NCBI RefSeq assembly: GCF_022760755.1
Contig: NZ_JAIVFP010000001.1
Coordinates: 2,212,001-2,276,000, forward strand
DNA: 64,000 bases
From: Candidatus Rhodoblastus alkanivorans
GTDB lineage: Bacteria > Pseudomonadota > Alphaproteobacteria > Rhizobiales > Beijerinckiaceae
Direction: 5' to 3'
The stretch's first letter is position 1. Every line of letters begins with the position of its first letter. This document shows, in pieces, positions 55,285 through 64,000 of the stretch. The notes under the pieces are model-generated. The model worked only from the letters and a program-made list of their open reading frames with translations, searched no databases and was not told the origin of the DNA. The position numbers were made by a program, and so were the translations under genes.

Positions 55285-55764
55285 TTATGACGACAATTCG
55301 CCGATGTGCTTCTGGGCGTAGAGCTCGACGCCGATCTGTTTGATCAGTTCGAGTTGAGTTTCGAGGAAGTCGATATGATCCTCCTCGTCATGGGCCAGAT
55401 CCTCGAACTGGTTCTGGGTCACGCGGTCGTTGACCGAGAGACAATAGGCCGCGGCTTCGAGATAGAGCGCGCGGGCCTCCATTTCAGCTGCGAGATCGGC
55501 CTCGATGATTTCCTTGATGTTCTCGCCGATGCGCAGGCCGTTCAGCTCCTGCATGTTGGGAAAGCCTTCCAGGAACAGGATTCGCGCGGTCACCTTGTCG
55601 GCGTGCTCCATTTCCTCGATGGATTCCTTGCGCCATTTCTTGGCGAGGTCCTTGTAGCCCCAATTGTCGAGGATGCGGTAGTGCAACCAATATTGGTTGA
55701 TCGCGGTCAGTTCGCTGCGCAGGGCCTTGTTGAGATATTCAAGCACCGTAGCGTCGCCGCGCAT
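55285..55764 (-). CDS. bfr: Bacterioferritin
   Basis: A 159-residue heme-containing ferritin storing iron. Ferroxidase ligands are present in RSELTAINQYWLHYRIL (Glu), KESIEEMEHADKVT (Glu, His), ADLAAEMEARALY (Glu) and LAHDEEDHIDFLE (Glu, His). The heme-ligating Met corresponds to the Met in EEMEHA-type contexts or nearby. Located downstream of bfd; the two likely form an iron-store/release pair. Confidence 0.95.
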   Translation of the reverse strand: MRGDATVLEYLNKALRSELTAINQYWLHYRILDNWGYKDLAKKWRKESIEEMEHADKVTARILFLEGFPNMQELNGLRIGENIKEIIEADLAAEMEARALYLEAAAYCLSVNDRVTQNQFEDLAHDEEDHIDFLETQLELIKQIGVELYAQKHIGELSS

Positions 55765-55820
55765 GTCCGTTCTCCTTAGCGTCCATGGAGCGAGCCGCTC
55801 CCGGGACTATCATGATAAAG

Positions 55821-56048
55821 TCATTCCGCGGCAATAGCCAAGGTCGGATTGGCGCGGGCGCGGCCTGCCACTTTGGCGGAGGCCTCGCGGTCGCATAGGG
55901 CCTGAATGTTGCGCACGCAGCGGCCGCATTTGGGCAGGCGGCCCTGGGCGCGGAACACGTCGCGCGCTCGCTCGGCGGAAGCGCCGCAAGGCTTAACGCT
56001 CATCCGCACGTCCTGGTCCGTTATCATATTGCAGGAGCAAAGGATCAT
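55821..56048 (-). CDS. bfd: Bacterioferritin-associated ferredoxin
   Basis: A 75-residue [2Fe-2S] protein that reduces bacterioferritin to mobilise iron. The four-cysteine pattern is MILCSCNMIT near the N-terminus and PKCGRCVRNIQ later, typical of the BFD-like domain. The extra C-terminal tail (about 20 residues) is Ala-rich. 56 bp upstream of bfr. A candidate Irr-type palindrome lies 75 bp upstream. Confidence 0.9.
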   Translation of the reverse strand: MILCSCNMITDQDVRMSVKPCGASAERARDVFRAQGRLPKCGRCVRNIQALCDREASAKVAGRARANPTLAIAAE

Positions 56049-56121
56049 GTCGCGCTCGCCGCTGGTTTCAATGGCGTCAGTAAACAGGCGTTGCGAGTCT
56101 TACGGAAGCAAATTGGCCCTT

Positions 56122-56139
56122 GTTAGACGTTTTCTAAAC
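56122..56139. promoter_or_regulatory. Candidate iron control element upstream of bfd
   Basis: TTAGA-CGTTT-TCTAA, within GTTAGACGTTTTCTAAAC, has an inverted repeat resembling the Irr-binding iron control element (TTTAGAA-like arms) of Hyphomicrobiales. Irr regulating bfr/bfd genes is known in related bacteria; the match here is only to the core. Confidence 0.4.
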
Positions 56140-56202
56140 TGCATGGTCGAACGACAAAAAACGGCCGGCCCGATGGGGAGGATTCGAGCCGGCCGGAGAG
56201 CT

Positions 56203-57846
56203 TCAGAACAAGGCCGAGGCCTTGCTCAGCGCGAAATAGACGCCGATCAGGAAGGGTATGCCGACGGCCACCCACGCCAGGACGCCGTTGAACCCGAACT
56301 TGCCATGACCGGCGTGTTCCGCGTCGCCCTTGATGACGTCCTCATGCTGGAGCGAACGTTCGCGCAGAACCTCCTCGTCCGTCATGTGGTGCTTGTCCGC
56401 GACCGGGAAGATCAGCAGGTTGCAGACCAGGCCAACCAGAAGCATGCCGACGAGGATATGCAGGGTGCCGTCGTAGACCAGATTGTGGGGCACGCCGGCG
56501 TTGATCTGCTGCTGTCGCAATTGGGCGATCAGCGCGGGGCCGACGATTCCCGCCACCGACCAGGCGGTGAGGATGCGCCCGTGGATCGCGCCGACCATCT
56601 GGGTGCCGAACAGGTCGGCCAGATAGGCGGGCACGGTGGAGAAACCGCCGCCATACATAGTGAGGATGATGCAGATCGTGGCGACGAACAGGCCGGCCGC
56701 GCCATGATGTCCGAGGATCGGCAGCACGTAATAGAGGCCCATGCCGAGGATGAAGAACACGGAATAGGTTGTCTTCCGGCCGATGTGATCGGAAATCGAC
56801 GCCCAGAAGAAGCGGCCGAGGGAGTTGAACAGGCTGATGAGCCCGACGAGGCCGGCTGCCGCCGCGACGACGCCCGCCTTCTGGGCCGCGGTGAGACCGG
56901 CTGCGCCGCCGCCGCCGATCAGCCTGCCCCCGAAAATGTCCTGCAGCATCGGGCTAGCCATGGAAATGACGCCGATGCCGGCGGTCACGTTCAGGCACAG
57001 CACCGCCCAGACCAGCCAGAACTGCGGCGTCTTCCACGCCTCGTTGAGATGCACGTCCTTGTGCGAGATCATCGATTTGGCGGCCTTGGGCGGCGGCGTC
57101 CAGCCCTCGGGTTTCCACCCCGTGGGAGCGACGCGGAAGCCGAAGGCGCCCGCCGACATGGCCAGAAAATAAAGGACGCCCATCGCCATCAGCGTCCAGG
57201 CGACAGCTTCGGTCGCGCCGGAGGCGCTGAAATGTTTCATCAGCGCCACCGCGATCGGGGCGCCGATCATCGCGCCGCCGCCATAGCCCATGATGGCCAT
57301 GCCGGTCGCCATGCCGCGCCGGTCGGGGAACCATTTGATCAGGGTCGAGACCGGGGAAATATAACCAAGCCCCTGGCCGACGCCGCCGATCACGCCGCAG
57401 CCGAGCCACAGCAGCCAGAGCTGGTGGACCATCACGCCAAAGCCGCCGATGACCAGCCCGCCGCCCCAACACAAGGCTGCGATGAAAGCGGCCTTGCGCG
57501 GCCCGGCATGTTCGAGCCAGCCGCCGAACAAGGCCGCCGAGACGCCGAGCATGGCGATGAAAATCTCGAAGGTCGGCGTAACCATCGGCACGGTCCAGTT
57601 GCAGGACCTTGTGAAGAGCATGCCGAAAAAGCCGATATTGGCGCAGGCGGCGGCGTCCGTATTTGACAGCATCCGGCTCATCGGCAGCCAGAACACCGAA
57701 AAGCCATAGGCCATGCCGATGCACAAATGGATCGCCAAAGCCGCCGGTGGAACCAGCCAGCGGTTGAATCCCGGTCTCGCGACCGTCGCCTGACGGTCGA
57801 GCCAGCCCGGAGCCGAGGGCGCGGACACACCTGCAGCGCTTGCCAT
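56203..57846 (-). CDS. OFA-family (oxalate/formate antiporter-like) MFS carrier
   Basis: A 547-residue inner membrane carrier with 12 main hydrophobic helices and a signature of the OFA family: NRWLVPPAALAIHLCIGMAY, GFSVFWLPMS, FGGWLEHAGPRKA and MATGMAIMGYGGGAMIGAP. The second half begins DVHLNEAWKTPQFWLVWAVL. Length includes N- and C-terminal tails with charged residues. It sits 75 bp downstream of fdsD on the same strand, suggesting exchange of formate with oxalate or another carboxylate (inference). Substrate specificity not determinable. Confidence 0.85.
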   Translation of the reverse strand: MASAAGVSAPSAPGWLDRQATVARPGFNRWLVPPAALAIHLCIGMAYGFSVFWLPMSRMLSNTDAAACANIGFFGMLFTRSCNWTVPMVTPTFEIFIAMLGVSAALFGGWLEHAGPRKAAFIAALCWGGGLVIGGFGVMVHQLWLLWLGCGVIGGVGQGLGYISPVSTLIKWFPDRRGMATGMAIMGYGGGAMIGAPIAVALMKHFSASGATEAVAWTLMAMGVLYFLAMSAGAFGFRVAPTGWKPEGWTPPPKAAKSMISHKDVHLNEAWKTPQFWLVWAVLCLNVTAGIGVISMASPMLQDIFGGRLIGGGGAAGLTAAQKAGVVAAAAGLVGLISLFNSLGRFFWASISDHIGRKTTYSVFFILGMGLYYVLPILGHHGAAGLFVATICIILTMYGGGFSTVPAYLADLFGTQMVGAIHGRILTAWSVAGIVGPALIAQLRQQQINAGVPHNLVYDGTLHILVGMLLVGLVCNLLIFPVADKHHMTDEEVLRERSLQHEDVIKGDAEHAGHGKFGFNGVLAWVAVGIPFLIGVYFALSKASALF

Positions 57847-57919
57847 ATATTCCTCCCCTTTCGACGTTGCCTGCTGATTGCAGCTTGTGTTGGCGCAACG
57901 TTAATTCGGCAGCAAAGCG

Positions 57920-58174
57920 CTATTTCGCTTTCTTTCGCGCGATCTTTTCCCGCGCCGCCGCCACCAGAGGCGGCAGGGCCTGCCCCGGCTCGGAGGCGGC
58001 GGCGAGGAAATCCTCGCGCATTTTCGGCGTCCAGAAATGGTTGATGTGGCTCGCGATGGACTCGACCGCTTTTTCCTCGGGATAGACGCGGAAATAGTCG
58101 GCGATTTCCTTGGCCATGCGAATCAGCCTGGCCTGGTTTTCGTCGTGGGCGAAGGTGTGCGTGTCCTGGTTCAT
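57920..58174 (-). CDS. fdsD: NAD-dependent formate dehydrogenase delta subunit
   Basis: An 84-residue subunit beginning MNQDTHTFAHDENQARLIRM with the conserved ADYFRVYPEEKAVESIASHI and FWTPKMREDFL pieces. FdsD is needed for the stability of the cytoplasmic FdsGBAD complex. The ATG overlaps the fdhD stop (ATGA). Last gene of the operon before the OFA carrier. Confidence 0.92.
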   Translation of the reverse strand: MNQDTHTFAHDENQARLIRMAKEIADYFRVYPEEKAVESIASHINHFWTPKMREDFLAAASEPGQALPPLVAAAREKIARKKAK

Positions 58175-59013
58175 GAAGCGGCGGCCTCCGGTCCGGCTGC
58201 TTGGTCGGCGGCAAGGGCGCCGGAAAAAACCATCATGCTGTCGGCTCGCGCAATGGCCGCGAGGGACAGGCCCAAAGCCTGGGCCCGCTCGATAGCCAGC
58301 GACGTCGGCGCCGAAATGGCGACGAGCGCGGGCGCGCCGAATATCGCCGTCTTCTCGACCATTTCGAACGAGGCGCGGCTGGTGACGACAACGAAGCCCT
58401 CGCGCGGCGACACGCCCTCGCGGATCAGGGCGCCGATGAGCTTGTCGAGGGCGTTGTGGCGGCCGACGTCCTCGCGGAGCGCCCGGATGGCGCCGTCGCG
58501 CGTGCAGAAGGCGGCGCCATGGACGGCGTGGGTCAAGGCGTTGAGCTGCTGGTTGCGGTCGAGATTGGCCAGCGCCGCGAAGATCGCGCGCGGCGCCACG
58601 GGCGGGGCGGAGCCGAGCCTCTCGGCCTGAGGCAATTGCTCGACCGTCTCCACCCCACACAGGCCGCAGGAGGTGCGTCCCGTGAGGGCGCGGCGCCGCG
58701 CGAGATGCTCCCGGAACCGCCCGGGCGCCAGTTCGATATGAAGTTCGAGGCCTTTTTCCTGCGGCGCGGCCCGCACCGAGCGAATCTCGCTCGCGGAGCG
58801 GACGATCCCCTCGGTCAGGCTGAAGCCATAGGCGAAATCCTCAGCGTCCCCCGGACTCGCCATCATCACCGCATAGGGCGCGTCGCCATAGATGAAACTC
58901 ACCGGGACTTCGTTCGCGATCGCGCGCCGCGAGGGGATTGGGATCCCGCTCGCGGCGTCGATCCGCAGCGCCTCGGTCAGGCGCGATGCGGGAAGGCGGT
59001 CATTCGGCGGCAT
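58171..59013 (-). CDS. fdhD: Formate dehydrogenase accessory sulfurtransferase FdhD
   Basis: A 280-residue maturation factor that transfers sulfur to the molybdenum cofactor of the catalytic subunit. The cysteine loop is intact as CGLCG in GRTSCGLCGVETVEQL. MASPGDAEDFAYGFSLTEGI and EDVGRHNALDKLIGAL are family motifs. It overlaps fdsA by 14 bp upstream and fdsD by 4 bp. In the fds nomenclature it is FdsC. Confidence 0.95.
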   Translation of the reverse strand: MPPNDRLPASRLTEALRIDAASGIPIPSRRAIANEVPVSFIYGDAPYAVMMASPGDAEDFAYGFSLTEGIVRSASEIRSVRAAPQEKGLELHIELAPGRFREHLARRRALTGRTSCGLCGVETVEQLPQAERLGSAPPVAPRAIFAALANLDRNQQLNALTHAVHGAAFCTRDGAIRALREDVGRHNALDKLIGALIREGVSPREGFVVVTSRASFEMVEKTAIFGAPALVAISAPTSLAIERAQALGLSLAAIARADSMMVFSGALAADQAAGPEAAAS

Positions 59014-61843
59014 CCGGCGCCGCCTCCAGAACTTTCCGCATGGTCACGTCTTCTTCGGCGTTACGCTCCTGCCAGGAGGACAGCGAGTTGACGCGCCGCA
59101 CCTCGACCGCGGTGACCTTGTATTCCGGGCAATTGGTCGCCCAGTCGGAATTGTCGGTGGTCACCACATTGGCGCCCGAACCGGGATAGTGGAAGGTCGT
59201 ATAGACGACACCCGGCTGCATGCGCGGCGAAATTCTCGCCCGCAGCGCGGTCTCGCCGGCGCGGCTGGCCAGCGACACCAGATCGCCGTCCATCACGCCG
59301 CGCTGTTCGGCGTCGAAGGGGTGGATCTCGAGTTCGTCCTCCTTGTGCCAGAAGCTGTTCTCGGTCCGCCGCGTCTGGGCGCCGACATTATATTGCGACA
59401 ATATCCGCCCGGTGGTGAGGATGAGCGGGAAGCGGGGGCCGCTGCGCTCGCGGGTCGGCACATATTCGGTCAGCATGAAGTGACCCTTGCCGCCGACGAA
59501 GCGGTCCACATGCATGAGCGGCGTGCCCTGCGGCGCCTTGTCGTTGCACGGCCATTGCACCGAGCCGAGTTCGTCGAGCTTCCTGTAGCTCACGCCGGCG
59601 AAGGTCGGGGTCAGGGCCGCGACCTCGTCCATGATCTCGGACGGGTGGCTGTAGTTCATGTCATAGCCCATGGCCTGGGCGAGTTCGCAGGCGACGCGCC
59701 ATTCGTCCTTGCCGCACAGCGGCGCCATCACCTTGCGGACGCGGTTGATGCGGCGCTCGGCGTTGGTGAAGGTGCCGTCCTTTTCGAGGAAGGAGCAACC
59801 CGGCAGGAAGATATGGGCGTATTTCGCGGTTTCGTTCAGGAACAGGTCCTGGACGATCACGCATTCCATCGCCGCGAGGCCCGATGTGATGTGCTGGGTG
59901 TTGGGGTCGGACTGGGCGATGTCCTCGCCCTGCACGAACAGGCCCTTGTAATTCCCCTCCCTCGCCTCGTCGATCATGTTGGGGATGCGCAGGCCGGGCT
60001 CGTCGTCGAGCGTGACGCCCCACAGGGCCTGGAAGGTCTCGCGGGTCGCGTCCTCCGATACATGGCGATAGCCTGGGAATTCATGGGGGAAGGAGCCCAT
60101 GTCGCAGGAGCCCTGGACATTGTTCTGGCCGCGCAACGGGTTCACGCCGGCGCCGACATGGCCGATATTGCCGGTGGCCATCGCGAGATTGGCCAAGGCC
60201 ATGACGGTCGTCGAGCCCTGGCTGTGCTCGGTGACGCCGAGCCCGTAATAGATCGCCGCATTCTTGACGCTGGCGTAGAGCCGGGCCGCGGCGCGCACGT
60301 CCTTGGCCGGAACGCCGGTATATTGCTCCATTTCCTCCGGCGAATTTTCCGGCAAGGCGACAAAGCGCGCCCAGGATTCGAATTCGTCGAGGTCGCAGCG
60401 CGCACGGACATAATCCTCGCGCACCAGCCCCTCGGTGACGATGACATGGGCAATCGAATCGAGCAGGGCGACATTGGTCCCCGGCTTGAGCGGAAGATAA
60501 TAATCGGCCTGCACATGGGGGGTGCGAACAAGGTCGATGGCGCGGGGGTCAGCGACGATCAGCCGGGCGCCTGCGCGCAGGCGCTTCTTCATGCGCGAGG
60601 CGAAGACCGGGTGGCCGTCGGTCGGATTGGCGCCGATGACGAAAATGACGTCGGCGTCATCGACGGACTTGAAATCCTGGGTGCCGGCCGAGGTGCCGAG
60701 CGTGGTCTTGAGGCCATAGCCGGTCGGCGAATGGCAGACGCGGGCGCAGGTGTCCACATTGTTGTTGCGGAAGGCGGCGCGCACCATCTTCTGCAGGACG
60801 AAGACTTCCTCATTCGTGCAGCGCGACGAGGTGATGGCGCCGATCGACTCGCGGCCATATTTCGCTTGGATGCGTTTGAACTCGGCGGCGGCATGGGATA
60901 TCGCCTCCTCCCAGCTCACCTCGCGCCAGGGGTCGGTGATCTTCTCGCGGACCATCGGCTTGAGCATGCGGTCCTTGTGCGTGGCGTAGCCATAGGCGAA
61001 GCGGCCCTTGACGCAGGAATGGCCCTCATTGGCCTGCCCGGCCTTATAGGGCATCATGCGGATCAGCTTGTCGCCGCGCATTTCCGCCTTGAAGGAGCAA
61101 CCGACGCCGCAATAGGCGCAGGTGGTGACGACCGAATGTTCCGGCATGCCGTATTCGACCACGCTTTTCTCGATCAGCGACCCGGTCGGGCAGGCCTGCA
61201 CACAGGCGCCGCAGGACACGCATTCGGAATTGACGAAATCCGTCGGTCCGGGTTTTATGCGCGATTCGAAGCCGCGTCCCTCGACGGTCAGGGCGAATGT
61301 GCCCTGCACCTCCTCGCAGGCGCGGACGCAGCGGCTGCAGACGATGCATTTGGCGGGATCATAGACGAAATAGGGATTGGACTCGTCCTTGGCGTCGTCG
61401 AGATGGTTTTCGCCGTCAAAGCCGTAGCGCATCTTGCGCAAGCCGACTTCGGCGGCGGCGTCGCGAAATTCGCCGCCGCCATCGGGGGAGATCAGGACGT
61501 CGCGCGGGTAATCGGAAACATAAAGCTCCATTACGCCGCGGCGCAGTCTTGCCAGGCGCTCGGTCTGGGTGCGGACCACCATGCCCGCTTCCGCCGGCGT
61601 GGTGCAGGAGGCGGGCGTGCCGCGCCGGCCTTCAATCTCCACCAGGCACAGACGGCAGGAGCCGAAGGGCTCCAGATTGTCGGTGGCGCAGAGTTTGGGA
61701 ATTTTCACGCCGCGCGACATGGCGGCGGCCATCACCGACGTTCCGACCGGCACGGTCACCTGTTCGCCGTCGATGGTGAGGGTGATCTTTTCCTCGGCGA
61801 CGCGGATTGGCGTGCCGTAATCGATTTCCTGGATGAGGCTCAT
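59000..61843 (-). CDS. fdsA: NAD-dependent formate dehydrogenase alpha (catalytic) subunit
   Basis: A 947-residue Mo/W bis-MGD oxidoreductase. Residues 1-95 are a [2Fe-2S] domain (SCRLCLVEIEGRRGTPASCTT), followed by His-ligated and double [4Fe-4S] ferredoxin domains (CIVCSRCVRACEEVQGTFAL, CVSCGACVQACPTG) and a Fe4S4-MGD domain (CAYCGVGCSF). The metal ligand Cys is in DTCARVCHSPTGYG. It oxidises formate to CO2 and passes electrons to FdsB. The start ATG at 61843 is 9 bp after fdsB. Confidence 0.96.
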   Translation of the reverse strand: MSLIQEIDYGTPIRVAEEKITLTIDGEQVTVPVGTSVMAAAMSRGVKIPKLCATDNLEPFGSCRLCLVEIEGRRGTPASCTTPAEAGMVVRTQTERLARLRRGVMELYVSDYPRDVLISPDGGGEFRDAAAEVGLRKMRYGFDGENHLDDAKDESNPYFVYDPAKCIVCSRCVRACEEVQGTFALTVEGRGFESRIKPGPTDFVNSECVSCGACVQACPTGSLIEKSVVEYGMPEHSVVTTCAYCGVGCSFKAEMRGDKLIRMMPYKAGQANEGHSCVKGRFAYGYATHKDRMLKPMVREKITDPWREVSWEEAISHAAAEFKRIQAKYGRESIGAITSSRCTNEEVFVLQKMVRAAFRNNNVDTCARVCHSPTGYGLKTTLGTSAGTQDFKSVDDADVIFVIGANPTDGHPVFASRMKKRLRAGARLIVADPRAIDLVRTPHVQADYYLPLKPGTNVALLDSIAHVIVTEGLVREDYVRARCDLDEFESWARFVALPENSPEEMEQYTGVPAKDVRAAARLYASVKNAAIYYGLGVTEHSQGSTTVMALANLAMATGNIGHVGAGVNPLRGQNNVQGSCDMGSFPHEFPGYRHVSEDATRETFQALWGVTLDDEPGLRIPNMIDEAREGNYKGLFVQGEDIAQSDPNTQHITSGLAAMECVIVQDLFLNETAKYAHIFLPGCSFLEKDGTFTNAERRINRVRKVMAPLCGKDEWRVACELAQAMGYDMNYSHPSEIMDEVAALTPTFAGVSYRKLDELGSVQWPCNDKAPQGTPLMHVDRFVGGKGHFMLTEYVPTRERSGPRFPLILTTGRILSQYNVGAQTRRTENSFWHKEDELEIHPFDAEQRGVMDGDLVSLASRAGETALRARISPRMQPGVVYTTFHYPGSGANVVTTDNSDWATNCPEYKVTAVEVRRVNSLSSWQERNAEEDVTMRKVLEAAPDAAE

Positions 61844-61852
61844 CGTGAGCTC

Positions 61853-63409
61853 CTATTCGGCGGCGGTCTTGCGCTCGGCGGGGACGAAGTCCTCCGGGAA
61901 GCGGTCGATCGCGGACAAGACGGGCATCGGGGTCAGACCGCCATGGGCGCACAGCGAACCGTCGGTCATGACCTCGCAGAGATCGCGAACAAGGGCGATA
62001 TTGGCTTCGACGTCGCGGCCGGCGATGATCTTTGTCATCATTTCTTCGCCGCGCACCGCGCCGATGCGGCAGGGGGTGCATTTGCCGCAGCTTTCCTTGG
62101 CGCAGAAATGGAACGCGAAACGCGCCATTTTCGCCATGTCGACACTGTCGTCGAACACCACAACGCCGCCATGCCCAAGCAGAGCGCGGTTGGCGGCGAG
62201 CGTTTCATAATCCAGCGGCAGGTCGAGTTCTTTTTCGCTGAGATAGGCGCCGAGCGGGCCGCCGACCTGAACGGCGCGGATCGGGCGCCCGCTCGCCGTG
62301 CCGCCGCCGAAATCCTCGATGATCTCGCGCAAGGTGACGCCGAAGGCGCGTTCGATCAGGCCGCCGCGTAAAACATTGCCGGCGAGCTGGATGGGCAGGG
62401 TTCCGCGCGAGCGTCCCATGCCGTAATCCCCATAGGCCTTTCCGCCCTCGGCGAGGATATAGGGCACGGCGGCGAGCGTCAGAACATTGTTGATGAGCGT
62501 CGGCTTGCCGAACAGGCCGGAAATCGCCGGCAGAGGCGGCTTTGCCCGCACCAGGCCGCGCTTGCCTTCGAGACTTTCAAGCAGCGAGGTCTCCTCGCCG
62601 CAGATATAGGCGCCGGCGCCGATGCGCAGTTCGAGATCGAACGGTTTTTCGCGTCCGAAAGCGTCCTTGCCGATCCAGCCGGCCTGTCGGGCAAGGTGGA
62701 TCGCGCTCTCCATCGCATTGGCCGCGTGGGGATATTCCGAACGCAGATAGATAAAACCCTTGGTCGCGCCCACCGCATAGGCGGCGATGGCCATGCCCTC
62801 GATGAGCATGAAGGGGTCGCCCTCGAAGACCATGCGGTCGGCGAAAGTGCCGCTGTCGCCTTCATCCGCGTTGCAGACGACATATTTGCGGTCGGCTTGC
62901 GCGTCGTGGACGGTCTTCCACTTGATGCCCGCCGGGAAGCCGGCGCCGCCGCGTCCGCGCAGGCCCGAGAGGCGCACCTGTTCGACGACTTCCGCCGGCG
63001 CCAGGGTCAGCGCCTTTTTCAACCCCTCAAGCCCGCCATGGGCGCAATAATCGGCGAGAGAAAAAGGATCGATCACGCCGATGCGCGCGAAGGTGAGGCG
63101 CTGCTGGCGCTTCATCCAGTCGAGATCCTCGATCAGTCCGACGCGCAGGGCGTGGTCGCCGCCCGTCAAGGCTCCGGCGTCGAACAGCGAGGCGACGTCG
63201 CGCGCCTTGACCGGGCCATAGCCGACGCGGCCCTGCGCGGTCTCGACCTCGACCAGGGGCTCCAGCCAGAACATGCCGCGCGAGCCGTTGCGGACGATCT
63301 CGACCGCCTCGCCGCGCGCTTTGGCTTCGCGCTGGATGGCGTCGACCACGGCGTTGGCGCCGACCGAAAGGGCCGCGGCGTCGCGGGGAACATAGATTTT
63401 CGTGCTCAT
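61853..63409 (-). CDS. fdsB: NAD-dependent formate dehydrogenase beta subunit
   Basis: A 518-residue NuoF-like flavoprotein. An N-terminal thioredoxin-like [2Fe-2S]-type domain lacking the usual cysteines (1-110) precedes the FMN/NADH domain: LRGRGGAGFPAGIKWKTVHD, ICGEETSLLESLEGKRG and KESCGKCTPCRIGAVRG, the last binding the N3 [4Fe-4S] cluster. Passes electrons from FdsA to NAD. Overlaps fdsG by four bases. Confidence 0.96.
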   Translation of the reverse strand: MSTKIYVPRDAAALSVGANAVVDAIQREAKARGEAVEIVRNGSRGMFWLEPLVEVETAQGRVGYGPVKARDVASLFDAGALTGGDHALRVGLIEDLDWMKRQQRLTFARIGVIDPFSLADYCAHGGLEGLKKALTLAPAEVVEQVRLSGLRGRGGAGFPAGIKWKTVHDAQADRKYVVCNADEGDSGTFADRMVFEGDPFMLIEGMAIAAYAVGATKGFIYLRSEYPHAANAMESAIHLARQAGWIGKDAFGREKPFDLELRIGAGAYICGEETSLLESLEGKRGLVRAKPPLPAISGLFGKPTLINNVLTLAAVPYILAEGGKAYGDYGMGRSRGTLPIQLAGNVLRGGLIERAFGVTLREIIEDFGGGTASGRPIRAVQVGGPLGAYLSEKELDLPLDYETLAANRALLGHGGVVVFDDSVDMAKMARFAFHFCAKESCGKCTPCRIGAVRGEEMMTKIIAGRDVEANIALVRDLCEVMTDGSLCAHGGLTPMPVLSAIDRFPEDFVPAERKTAAE

Positions 63410-63894
63410 TGCCGCGCTCCCGCCGCGCGCGCGACCGCCGCATAGAGTTCGTCGAGGCTTTGCGGGTCTAGCGCGCCGTAGATTTCGCCGTCATGCAGGG
63501 CGTTGGGGCCGAGCGCGCAATTGCCGAGGCAATAAGCGGTCTCGACGCTAACGCCTTTGTGATAGCCACCGTCGATCTTGGCGCCGTGAGTCGTTTCGAG
63601 ATGGGCGGCCAGTTCTTCGGCGCCGCGCGCCTGGCAGGCTTCGGCGCGGCACAGCTTGATCGTTCCGCCCATCGGCGGCTGACGCTTGAAATCGTGGTAG
63701 AAGGAAATCGTCCCGAACACTTCCGCGCGCGAAACATTCAAGGAATTGGCGATGATAGCGACAGCGCGGGCGTCCACATAGCCGAACTTGTTCTGCAAGG
63801 CATGGAGGATCGGCAGCATTGCCCCTTCCATCCCCGAACGCTCGTGGATCAGCTCACGGGCGAGGTTCTCGTCCCAGGCGACGTGAACAGACAT
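63406..63894 (-). CDS. fdsG: NAD-dependent formate dehydrogenase gamma subunit
   Basis: A 162-residue NuoE-like [2Fe-2S] subunit. The four-cysteine set is in IKLCRAEACQARGAEEL and AYCLGNCALGPNALHDGE. The ATG at 63894 follows GAGGAAATC. The longer frame to 63981 would add 29 residues rich in Asn/Lys with no homology. First gene of fdsGBA-fdhD-fdsD; its promoter lies in the last 100 bp of the window, which is AT-rich. Confidence 0.96.
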   Translation of the reverse strand: MSVHVAWDENLARELIHERSGMEGAMLPILHALQNKFGYVDARAVAIIANSLNVSRAEVFGTISFYHDFKRQPPMGGTIKLCRAEACQARGAEELAAHLETTHGAKIDGGYHKGVSVETAYCLGNCALGPNALHDGEIYGALDPQSLDELYAAVARAAGARQ

Positions 63895-64000
63895 GATTTC
63901 CTCCAGATCCTGCTTCTTATTGTTGCAGGCGTAATTCATTCTGGCGTCAGCGCTTTGACTTGCGCAAATTATTTTTTTCAAAGTCTTGATAGACGCCGTC

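Noticed and set aside
58892-62371. 1159-codon plus-strand open frame opposite fdsA-fdsB
   Set aside because: Antisense artefact of GC-biased coding; the minus strand carries complete fds genes with all cofactor motifs.

Overview
This 64 kb window is chromosomal DNA from a GC-rich alphaproteobacterium. The gene orders eno-ftsB-pdhAB, rpsB-tsf-pyrH-frr-uppS-cdsA-dxr-rseP-bamA-lpxD-fabZ-lpxAIB and gltA/gltX/comEC/lexA are typical of Hyphomicrobiales (Rhizobiales). The LexA box is of the alphaproteobacterial GTTC-N7-GTTC type. A complete NAD-linked formate dehydrogenase operon with an oxalate/formate-type carrier suggests a C1-using or Beijerinckiaceae/Methylocystaceae-like lineage; this placement is inference, and no marker gene such as 16S rRNA is present.

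Layout. 1-8.5 kb: 5' end of queF, enolase, an anion permease, ftsB, an orphan papain-like peptidase and a pyruvate dehydrogenase cluster. The cluster's E2-like protein lacks both the lipoyl lysine and the catalytic histidine. 8.5-9.8 kb: a DsrC/TusE-like gene behind repeated operator-like DNA, then a gene-poor stretch. 9.8-26.8 kb: translation, isoprenoid, phospholipid, outer membrane assembly and lipid A genes, essentially all on the + strand, with one large membrane protein on the - strand. 26.8-34.2 kb: a secreted protein, gltA, gltX, comEC, cyanase and lexA. 34.3-43.2 kb: a reduced Mu-like transposable prophage of about 9 kb. It has repressor, Ner-like protein, MuA, MuB, Mor-like activator, gpT capsid protein and tape measure protein, but no recognisable portal, terminase, protease or tail-sheath genes. 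43.3-48.2 kb: DUF2189 and DUF971 proteins, an orphan reverse-type dsrA without dsrB, the Fe-S carrier Mrp and a DsbA-like protein. 48.5-56 kb: a chemoreceptor with a hexanucleotide repeat, a host-attachment family protein, a cupredoxin/outer membrane pair, a LysR-controlled YceI-cytochrome b561-YceI operon, and bacterioferritin with its ferredoxin. 56.2-64 kb: OFA-family carrier and fdsGBA-fdhD-fdsD.

Functional threads. The lpx/bam block carries out envelope biogenesis from the 2-C-methylerythritol pathway and undecaprenyl-PP to lipid A. The right end couples formate oxidation to NADH with carboxylate exchange. Two sulfur-pathway relics or specialised proteins (DsrA and a one-cysteine DsrC-like protein) and the catalytically empty E2 are the most unusual items. 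No tRNA, rRNA or CRISPR array was seen.
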